Positions 56,190 through 64,000 of a stretch of DNA of 64,000 bases are shown piece by piece. Numbering within the stretch: the first letter of the stretch is position 1; each line of letters opens with the position of its first letter. Below the pieces are notes generated by a model. The model did not search any database, was not told where the DNA came from, and worked only from the letters and a program-made list of their open reading frames with translations. The stretch spans positions 22,857,001 through 22,921,000 of the forward strand of contig CM045731.1 of the NCBI GenBank assembly GCA_024760905.1. The letters are read 5' to 3'. The DNA is from Plotosus lineatus (Eukaryota; Chordata; Actinopteri; Siluriformes; Plotosidae). The position numbers were made by a program, and so were the translations under genes.

Positions 56190-57140
56190 ATGTACCACTG
56201 CTCCGAGTGTGGGATGAATTTTGCCCACTTTCCTAGTTTTAAAAAACATAAACGTCTCCACAAAGGGGAGAAGCCATATGACTGCAAACAGTGTGGGAAG
56301 AGTTTTACTTGGCAGAGCCGTCTCCGACAACATGAGCGTATCCACACAGGAGAAAAACCATATTGCTGCGAACAGTGTGGGAAGAGTTTTACTCATCAGA
56401 CTTCTCTCCAACACCATGAGCGTATCCACACAGGAGTCAAGCCTTATTACTGCCAGCAGTGTGGGAAGAGTTTTACTCATCAGACTTCTCTCCGACAGCA
56501 TGAGCGTATCCACACAGGAGACAAGCCTTATTACTGCAAACAGTGTGGGAAAAGTTTCTCGCAGCAGAGTAATCTCCAACAGCATGAGCGTATCCACACA
56601 GGAGAAAAACCATATTGCTGCGAACAGTGTGGGAAGACTTTTACTCGTCAGACTTCTCTCCAACAACATGAGCATATCCACACAGGAGAGAAATCATATT
56701 ACTGCGAGCAGTGTGGGAAGAGTTTTACTCATCAGACTTCTCTCCAACAGCATAAACGTATCCACACAGGAGCCAAACCTTATTACTGCGAACAGTGTGG
56801 GATGAGTTTCTCACAGCAGAGTAATTTCCGACAGCATGAGCGGATCCACACAGGAGAGAAGCCGTATTCCTGTGAATGTTGTGGGAAGAGTTTTTCTCGG
56901 CAGAGCTCTCTTCAAGTCCACAAACGTATCCACACAAGGAGAAACCCAATTACTGCCAACGGTGCGGGAGGTTTTTTACTCAGCGGAGCTCTCTCCAACG
57001 CTATCACTGTTTCAGAACCCGGAGAAATCTCCACAGCCAAGAGCAGAGTTAGTCAGCACAGTCGCTGTATTTCTATGGACAATTTGGGTGGTGCTGTCAC
57101 CAAAGAAGACCATTTTGTGAACACAAGTGCGTCAACATAA
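56190..57140 (+). CDS. C2H2 zinc-finger protein, paralogue C (9 fingers)
   Basis: A 316-residue intact frame, exactly four 28-residue fingers shorter than paralogue B. Nine C2H2 fingers span residue 4 to about 254. Finger 1 (CSECGMNFAHF), finger 2 (FTWQSRLRQ), the MSFSQQSN finger 8 and the SRQSSLQV finger 9 match the ends of A and B; the middle array differs and is dominated by THQTSLxQ-type helices. The last linker reads TRRNP rather than TGEKP, and the 60-residue non-finger tail is the same frameshift product as in A and B. The start is at the exon boundary (TTTTCCAG then ATG). Expected to be a nuclear DNA-binding protein; a fused RTE LINE follows 150 bp downstream. Confidence 0.9.
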   Translation: MYHCSECGMNFAHFPSFKKHKRLHKGEKPYDCKQCGKSFTWQSRLRQHERIHTGEKPYCCEQCGKSFTHQTSLQHHERIHTGVKPYYCQQCGKSFTHQTSLRQHERIHTGDKPYYCKQCGKSFSQQSNLQQHERIHTGEKPYCCEQCGKTFTRQTSLQQHEHIHTGEKSYYCEQCGKSFTHQTSLQQHKRIHTGAKPYYCEQCGMSFSQQSNFRQHERIHTGEKPYSCECCGKSFSRQSSLQVHKRIHTRRNPITANGAGGFLLSGALSNAITVSEPGEISTAKSRVSQHSRCISMDNLGGAVTKEDHFVNTSAST

Positions 57141-57289
57141 AGCCATCAGCATATAATAGGAAACTATTGCACAAAATTATAACATTGTTTGGGATTTTTT
57201 AAATATATTTGAATAGTTCACAGTCAGTGACTTTATGAGCACCTATGGATTTTTATAAAACTATTAATTAAGTTGTTTATTTGCTATGG

Positions 57290-59075
57290 AAGTCAGTGGA
57301 TGGCGGGATGACGCTGATGGTGAGGAAGGTGAAGAAGGCAAAGGCAGAACGAACAGAAGAGAAAGTGTTAGAAGCTGAAAAAGGAAGAGTGTCGTGTTGT
57401 CTTCAAAGAGGAGTCTAAACAGGCTTTGGGTGGTCAGGAAGTGCTTCCAGATGACTGGATAACTCCAGCTAATGTGATCAGGGAGACAGGTAGGAGAATA
57501 CTTTGTGTCATTTGGAAGGAGAGTAGATAAGGAGAATTGGTGATAGAATGTGAAAGTGCAGGAGTGTGTAAAAAGAAAGAGGTTAGCTAAGAAGAAGTGG
57601 GTCATTGAGAGGATCGAAGAGAGTGAGAGAAAACAGGAATACAGGGAGACACAGCGTAAGGTGAATGTAGCGGTGTCAGAAGTGTGCTGGGGAGATGGAA
57701 AGACTAGTTTGAAGAGCTGATGAATGAGGAAAATGAGAGAAAAAAAGAATAGAAGAGGTGACCGTTAAAGACCAGAAAGCGCAAAGATTTGTAGGGGTGA
57801 AGTGACGAGGGCATTGAAGAGGATGAAGAATAGAAAGGCAGTTGGTCCTGATGATATACCCGTAGATGTATGGAAGTGTCTCGGAGAAGTAGCAGTAGAC
57901 TTTCTGATAAAAAACATTCAACAATGTCTTGGAGAGTGAGATGATGCCTAAGGAATGGAGGAGAAATGTGCTGGTGCCCATTTTTAAGAACAAGGGAGAC
58001 GTGCAGAGTTGTGGCAACTACAGAGGGATAAAGTTGATGACCCATATGATGAAGTTATGAGAAAGAATAGTGGAAGCTAGACTCAGGGCAGAGGTTAGCA
58101 TTTGTGAGCAACAGTTTGGTTTCATGCTAAGAAAGAGCACCACAGATGCAGTGTTTGCTTTGAGAATGTTAATAGAGAAGTACAGAGAAGGTCAGAAGGA
58201 GCTGCACTGTGCCTTCGTGGATCTGGAGAAAGTATATGACAGGGTGCCGAAAGAGGAACTGTCGTATTGCATGAGGAAGTCTGGAGTGGCAGAGAAGTAT
58301 GTTCGAGTGGTGCAGGACATGTATGAGAGATGTAAGACAGTGGTGAGGTGTGCTGTCGGTGTGACAGAAGAGTTCAAGGTGGATGTAGGACTACATCAAG
58401 GGTCAGCTCTGAGCCCCCTCTTGTTTGCTATGGTGATGGACAGACTGACAGACAAGGTTAGACAAGATTCCCCATGGACTATGATGTTTGCAGATGACAT
58501 TGTGATCTGTAGTGAGAGCAGAGAACAAGTACAGGAAAATCTAGAGAGATTGGAGGTATGCCTTGGAAAGGAGAGGAATGAAGGTTAGCCTCAGTAATTT
58601 AGAATACATGTGTGTGAACGACAAGGACTCAAGATGAACGGTGATGTTACAGTGAGCAGAGATAAGAAAGGTGGAGGATTTTAAGTACTTCGGCTCAAAT
58701 AATCCAGAGCAATGGAGAGTGTGGAAAAGAGGTGAAGTAGCGTGTGCAGGCAGGTTGGAATGGTTGGAGAAAAGTGTCTGGTGTGATGTGTGATAGGAAG
58801 GTATCGGCGGCAAAAATGAAAGGAAAAGTGTACAAGACAGTGTTGAGGCCAGCGATGTTGTATGGTTTAGAAACAGTGGCCCCGGGGAAAAGTCAGGAGG
58901 CAGAGCTGGGGATAGCAGAGATGAAAATTTTGAGGTTCTCCTTGGGCGTAACGAGGATGGATAGGATCAGGAATGAGTACGTCAGAGGGACAGCACATGT
59001 AAGAGGTTTTGGAGACAAAGTCAGAGAGGCTAGATTGAGATGGTTTGGACATGTACAGAGGTGGGATAGTGAGTA
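57290..59075 (+). mobile_element. RTE-like LINE after gene C (part 1)
   Basis: Paralogue of 5112-6903. RT motifs [36 protein letters not shown] and an intact FADDIVICSES at about 58,487 lie in one frame (58070-58588); the C-terminal part is at 58744-59075. Interrupted at 59,075 by a TA-flanked MITE; part 2 is 60298-60500. Confidence 0.88.
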
Positions 59076-60297
59076 CAGTAGGCCCTTGACTATTCACGGT
59101 TTTGCACTCACGGTTTGAGTATTCGCGGACTGCTGAGCAACTCGCTCGTTTTTCAAATTAAGCCAATGGCTGTCCTCCTTCCTGCTGATTGGTTGAGATG
59201 ATGTAATGCCCCTTTTTCCTCATTCGCGCACAAGTTGGCAATGAGCCTTTTTTTAGTGTGTCTTAATTAACAGTTAAGTTCTATGATGTCACTCAAACGC
59301 CTGTTAAGCACCACAAAAAGGTAATGACGGAGGTCTCTTCTGAAGAAATAAGACTTTCTCCAGAAGAAACGACAGTTTCCTCTGAAGTCACGTCATTGCT
59401 GAAGAGGAATAATCGGCTGAACTGTTGCAAAACACGCCACTATTAAAGTCTTTTTCAATTATTATTCCAGTACATGAACTAAGGTAATGTTTAAAATGTT
59501 TGTGTGTTATTTTATTTACTGTCGTGTAGCATGTTTCTCATTTTGTTTTGTTTATCCAATTCATTACATTTCTTGTTCTTTTCTGTCCTTTTTGTTATGG
59601 ACTGTGTTTTGGGAGAGTTTGATTTTGGTGCTGTGCCTCTAACTGACTGTTTACTCTCTGCTTCGGCTGAGGGACGTGGCTGAGCTGCTGGGTAGCACAC
59701 ACCTGAATTCACTGTTCTCATTTACTCCAAATAAACAAAAGCAAGCTCACCTCTGCGCCAGAGGATTAACTCACATCAACATTACCACTTCTTTGGTTTG
59801 TCACACTTTCTGACTCTCACTCTAAAATTCTACTCGCTTCGGCGTGGGGGTGTGCCTGAGCTGCTTGGACTGAATGCAGTTAATACCTGAATTCAGTCAT
59901 CTCATGCCAAATACAATACGTTCCTCTGGTGAGCATTTTTGAAAATTACACTGCTGTGTGTTTTTTCAGAGGATGCTTTGAAAGGTGTTTTTATACGTAT
60001 GCTGTATAATGTTTATATTTTATCATCAATAAATATAACAGTAAAAATTAAAGTTTTTAAAATCATTACAACATTTTACTACATGAATACTGAATTAATG
60101 AGTAAGTCTGTCTATAGAATGTGTTTTACACGCATATTTTAGTGCATGTAATAGATAAATAGTATTTTACTTCCGACTGCTCATTCGTGCATGTGACGTG
60201 ATACATTAGGTTTTACTTCCGGGTACAGAACTCGCGGATTATCTCGATTCACGGGAGGGGCCGGAACCGAACCCCCGCGAATGTCAAGGGCCTACTG
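59076..60297. mobile_element. CAGTAGGCCC-family mariner-like element, 1,222 bp
   Basis: Inverted ends CAGTAGGCCCTTGAC and GTCAAGGGCCTACTG flanked by TA (59074-59075, 60298-60299). Removing it rejoins the LINE ('gtgagta' with 'tattggtag'). No transposase. Fragments of the same family are at 45040-45249 and 63504-63717. Confidence 0.93.
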
Positions 60298-60500
60298 TAT
60301 ATTGGTAGTAGGATGCTGAGGTTGGAACTACCAGGCAGAAGGCCGAGAGGAAGACCAAAGAGACGATTCATGAATGTGGTAAAGGAGGACATGAAGGCAG
60401 TTGGTGTAAGAGAAGAAGATGCAGAGGATAGGGTGAGATGGAGGCAGCTGATTTGCTGTGGCGACCCCTGAAGGGAACAGCCGAAAAGGAAAAGAAGAAA
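60298..60500 (+). mobile_element. RTE-like LINE after gene C (part 2, 3' end)
   Basis: LINE C-terminus and 3' end ('gaaaaggaaaagaagaaa'), continuing the copy interrupted at 59,075. Confidence 0.88.
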
Positions 60501-61194
60501 ATACTCCCAATGTGCACTCTGTCATTTGTAAAGCTTACAGGTTTCTGTCTAGTTCTTAAGTATTGTGATTTATACTGATATAATAATGCATATAGATCTG
60601 ATCATGAAACCAAGACATTTCGAACTACTCAAATTCAAACTTGAATTAAGAAAGTCCAACTTTGTGAATTAACGCATCAAAATCTTTTGTGCACGCCTTG
60701 GAGATGTCATATCAGGATATGTTCGTTATGTTCAAAATAGTTGCATTGTGTTAAAAAAAAAGTGAAATAAGCCTCAAAGTCCTTGTAACAGCTTTTATTT
60801 CCTTCACTCAAATACAAGTACTTCTCAATTATTTGCTGTCGTAAACACCCCCCCCCCCATATAGATAGTGTTATTTGTAAAATATACAAGTAATCCTCTG
60901 CATAACACTATCCTTATTAACCTAAATAAATTATTATTACCATTATGGAATACAAAAAAAAGAGATACAGATCAACTTCCAACAAAGAATAACTCTATGA
61001 ACAATTATTAGTATTTAAACAAAAAGATTTAAAGTGCATCAATTTGCCTGAAATTAAAAAGGTATCCTTATTCAAACTGTAAACATTGTTGACCAACAAT
61101 TTGAATCATTTGATACTGAACAATTAAAGTTGAATAAAATCAATAATTAATAATAAATTCAAATTGATCAACATTAATTCAGGCGCACAATATA
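60501..61194. other. Block C flank
   Basis: 60,501-60,840 matches 6,904-7,322. 60,841-61,194 is AT-rich and unmatched; no gene. Confidence 0.55.
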
Positions 61195-61323
61195 CAGTGG
61201 TACCTCACTTTATGAAATTAATCTGTTCCAGTGCCTTTTTTGTAACCTGCATTTTTTTTTTTTGGTAAATTGAACCGCATTTTACAAGTAAAACATGGCT
61301 CCCAAGACTACCCCTAAACCCCT
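61195..61323. mobile_element. CAGTGGTACCTC MITE, left end
   Basis: Starts CAGTGGTACCTCACTTTATG after TA; truncated by the LINE fragment that follows. Confidence 0.65.
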
Positions 61324-62222
61324 GAGGTGTGCTGTCGGCGTGACAGAAGAGTTCAAGGTGGAGGTAAGACTCTGAGCCCCTTCTTGTTTGCTATGCTGAT
61401 GGACAGGCTGACAGACAAGGTTAGACAAGATTCCCCATGGACTATGATGTTTGCAGATGACATTGTGATCTGTAGTGAGAGCAGAGAACAAGTGAAGGCA
61501 AATCTAGAGAGGTGGCGGTATGCCCTGGAAAGGAGAGGAATGAAGGTTAGCCTCAGAAAATCAGAATATGTGTGTGAATGAGAACGACCCAGGAGGAACG
61601 GTGATGTTACAGGGAGCAGAGATAACGAAGGTGGAGGATTTTAAGTACTTAGGCTCAACAATCCAGAGCAATGGAGAGTGTGGAAAAGAGCTGAAGAAGC
61701 GTTTGCAGGCTGGTTGGAATGATTGGAGAAAAAGTGTCCGGTGTGATGTGCGATAGGAGAGTGTCGGCAAGAATGAAAGGAAACGTGTACAAGACGGTAG
61801 TGAGGCCAGCGATGTTGTATGGTTTAGAAACAGTAGCGCTGAGGAAAAGGCAGGAGGCAGAGCTGGAGGTAGCGGAGATGAAAATGTTGAGGTTCTCTCT
61901 GGGAGTAACGAGGATGGATAGGATTCGAAATGAGTACATCAGAGGGACAGCTCATGTAAGATGTTTTGGAGCCAAAGTCAGAGAGGCTAGATTGAGATGG
62001 TTTGGACATGTACAGAGGAGGGATAGTGAGTATATTGGTAGTAGGATGCTGAGGTTGGAACTACTAGGCAGAAGGCCTAGAGGAAGACCAAAGAAGAGAT
62101 TTATGGATGTGGTGAAGGAGGACATGAAGGTCATTGGAGTAAGAGAAGAAGATGCAGAGGACAGGGTGAGATGGAGGCGGATGATTTGCTGTGGAGACCC
62201 CTGAAGGGAACAGCTGAGAAGT
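61324..62222 (+). mobile_element. RTE-like LINE, 3' part
   Basis: From 'gaggtgtgctgtcgg' to the 3' end. Carries FADDIVICSES (about 61,451) and a 161-residue C-terminal frame (61719-62204) with RWFGHVQRRDSEYIGSRM and RPRGRPKKRFMDVV, the best-preserved C-terminus in the window. Confidence 0.88.
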
Positions 62223-62234
62223 CGTCCCGTTTCC

Positions 62235-62452
62235 GTCCTTGTTAAAAATTTCCGTGGTGGGTTTATTCACTTTACTTCTTATTTTACACCTGGGCACACT
62301 CTAACAGTGAGGAAGCCACTGCCACCTGCTGTAGTGGATGTAGAATTACACTTTATCCTAATACTGCAAAAAAAAAAAGCATGTTCCCTGGGGTCACATG
62401 TGCCACCCCCTGGCATCGCACAACGCCACCTCAACTATTTGGGAACCACTGC
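62235..62452. mobile_element. hAT element terminus (block C)
   Basis: Paralogue of 8270-8473, ending 'ctatttgggaaccactg'. Confidence 0.65.
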
Positions 62453-62639
62453 TTTAGAGAAATTTGAAGAAAAGTGAATATTAGACAGTTTAAAAAATAT
62501 CAGCGTCTTTCCAAATTCAGTCACTTGAGATGTTTTCAGACTTAAGAATCATCTTAAGATTTTGCTTTTCTTAATCGCTGAACTAATATTTAGCTGTACA
62601 TCTGTGATTTCAGAGTTCTTTGTATTTTTTGGTTTTGGC

Positions 62640-63125
62640 TCAAAGTGCATTATTGGTGTCACCCTAGAAGTTTTCTATTGGATTAAGGTCTGGGAATCGG
62701 GTTGGCTGCTCCATAAAGTCAGTCTTGTTGGTCTGCTCCAAGATGTTGCCCATTTACTGGTGTGTTTGGGGGTGGTGTTTTGTTGGAACATCCATTTCAA
62801 GGGCATTTCCTCTTCAGCACTAGTCAGCATGACATCTTTCAGTATTCTGACATATTCATACTGATCCATAATTCTTATGATGCAATAAAGAGGGCCAACA
62901 CCATAGTATGAGAAACATCAACATGTGATGCTTGCACCAGCATGCTTTCACAATGTACTGTGGCTTGAATTCAGTGAGTGGGGGTCGTCCAGGGGGTCTT
63001 GCATCAGTCTGCTTGCTGCCTTCTTTCCTCAAATAAAGGCAAAAATTGGCAACTGTTTCTCAAAGAATGAATACTGCACTCCACACTGCTATTATTTTGA
63101 ACACGTCCCTTTCAATTAGTGATTC
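62640..63125 (-). pseudogene. Tc1-like transposase relic (block C)
   Basis: Minus-strand QYEYVRILKDVMLTSAEEEM then PLKWMFQQNTTPKHTSKWA; the catalytic aspartate after QQ is replaced (NTTPKH). Paralogue of 8640-9175. Confidence 0.72.
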
Positions 63126-63503
63126 AATTACACAATCAGCAGCATTGTAGATCATTGTGTCAGATGATTTAAAATTGTTGTAAACATGTATGGAAATTAA
63201 AGGTGGGTATTAAGATATGTATTTGTTGTTTATTTTTATTTTTTACTTTGCATGCTGTATCTAAGACACTGGTTTTGCCATACTGGCTGGACACTGCTCA
63301 CAAGGACATCTGTAAACTATTGTTGGGAATTCAAATCAATCAGGCTCAAAATTAATGTGTGATGTTGGAAATCCTTTATATCAGGCTTAGAAATTAATGT
63401 ACGCCGCTAAGTCTGTATGTTTATGTAAACATTATTAAAAGAGAACAATGAGGACTTGTATTGTGAACAACTAGTGCCAGGTTTAGCAGGATTAATACAA
63501 GTA
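63126..63503. other. Block C flank with empty sites
   Basis: Holds the unoccupied targets of the RTE LINE at 9277 (near 63,250) and of the hAT MITE at 12572 (near 63,422). No gene. Confidence 0.7.
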
Positions 63504-63717
63504 CAGTAGGCCCTCGACATTCATGGGGGTTCGGTTCTGAGCCCTCCCACGAATCGAGATAATCCGCGAGTTCTGTACCCGACAAAAAAACCCCATGTAA
63601 CACGTCACATGCGCGAACGAGCAGCCGGAAGTAAAATACTGTGTATCTATTACATGCGTTAAAATATGCTTCTTAAACACATTCTATAGACAGTCTTACT
63701 CATTAATACAGTATTGT
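63504..63717. mobile_element. CAGTAGGCCC-family MITE, left part
   Basis: Starts CAGTAGGCCCTCGACATTCA after TA. Contains the uninterrupted 'cttactcattaatacag' that serves as the empty site for the TTAA element at 45250. Truncated by the SINE. Confidence 0.8.
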
Positions 63718-64000
63718 GGGGCCGGTGGCGTAGTGGTTAGGGTGCTGCGCTCATGATCGGGAGGTTGTGAGTTCGAATCCCACTGAGACCCTCACTGTGC
63801 TAAGACCCCTGGGTAAGGTCTCAACCACAAGTGTGCCTCTGTTCACCCAGCAGTATAAATGGGTCCCAGTAAAAATATACTGGGAAGGTAACCTGCAATG
63901 GACTCGCGTCCCATCCAGGGAGAGTTGAACTCCTTGTCACTTCACACTATGGAAACCGGGGATAAGCACCGGCCTGATGAGCCACGAGGCTCAGGTGTAA
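63718..64000 (+). mobile_element. tRNA-derived SINE, second family (cut by window end)
   Basis: tRNA-like head with A-box TGGCGTAGTGG and B-box GAGTTCGAATCCC, then the body 'cccatccagggagagttgaa' and 'gataagcaccggcctgatga'. Sister copy, antisense, at 22296-22633; the (AATC)n tail would lie beyond the window. Confidence 0.88.

Overview
This window is vertebrate nuclear DNA, most likely from a ray-finned fish. The evidence is: single-exon C2H2 zinc-finger genes preceded by conserved splice sites, RTE-like and L2-like LINEs with endonuclease and reverse-transcriptase relics, Tc1/mariner, hAT and P-element-like DNA transposons, tRNA-headed SINEs, and long AT microsatellites. No bacterial gene, CRISPR array or intact LTR retrovirus was seen. 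The species cannot be fixed from the sequence.

The backbone is a segmental triplication. Block A (about 1-25,030), block B (about 32,510-45,030) and block C (about 53,040-63,500) each carry a zinc-finger gene of one family: A at 3510-4964 (15 fingers), B at 33416-34702 (13 fingers), C at 56190-57140 (9 fingers). Each coding exon starts right after a conserved 3' splice site and is preceded by a conserved putative untranslated exon with a GT splice donor. Each is followed by the same 5'-truncated RTE-like LINE, so that insertion predates the duplications. A and C are collinear across about 12 kb; A and B share a second stretch (about 18,110-25,030 and 37,240-45,030). Between the blocks lie copies of a second LINE family (27,335-29,518; 48,966-53,045).

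Because the blocks are paralogous, many mobile elements can be delimited by comparing a filled site with its empty paralogue: a near full-length RTE LINE (9277-12375, 15-bp target duplication), a 1.42-kb non-autonomous hAT-like element (22954-24374, 8-bp duplication), a 193-bp hAT MITE (12572-12764), a SINE (22296-22633) and a TTAA-flanked element (45250-47551).

The most unusual locus is 45,250-47,551. A TTAA-flanked, Kolobok- or piggyBac-like element carries a reading frame resembling the cysteine-rich cytoplasmic (ballast) domain of the P2X7 receptor. A Tc1 transposon has landed at a TA dinucleotide inside that frame, and removing it in silico rejoins the frame exactly. Other points of note are a THAP/P-element transposase relic whose THAP exon is only 71 bp, a SINE head carrying two different 3' tails (one matching the local RTE LINE), and a 1-bp frameshift shared by all three zinc-finger paralogues that replaces a would-be last finger by a conserved non-finger tail.

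Apart from the zinc-finger genes there is little sign of functional host coding sequence; nearly all other reading frames are transposon relics with stops and frameshifts.
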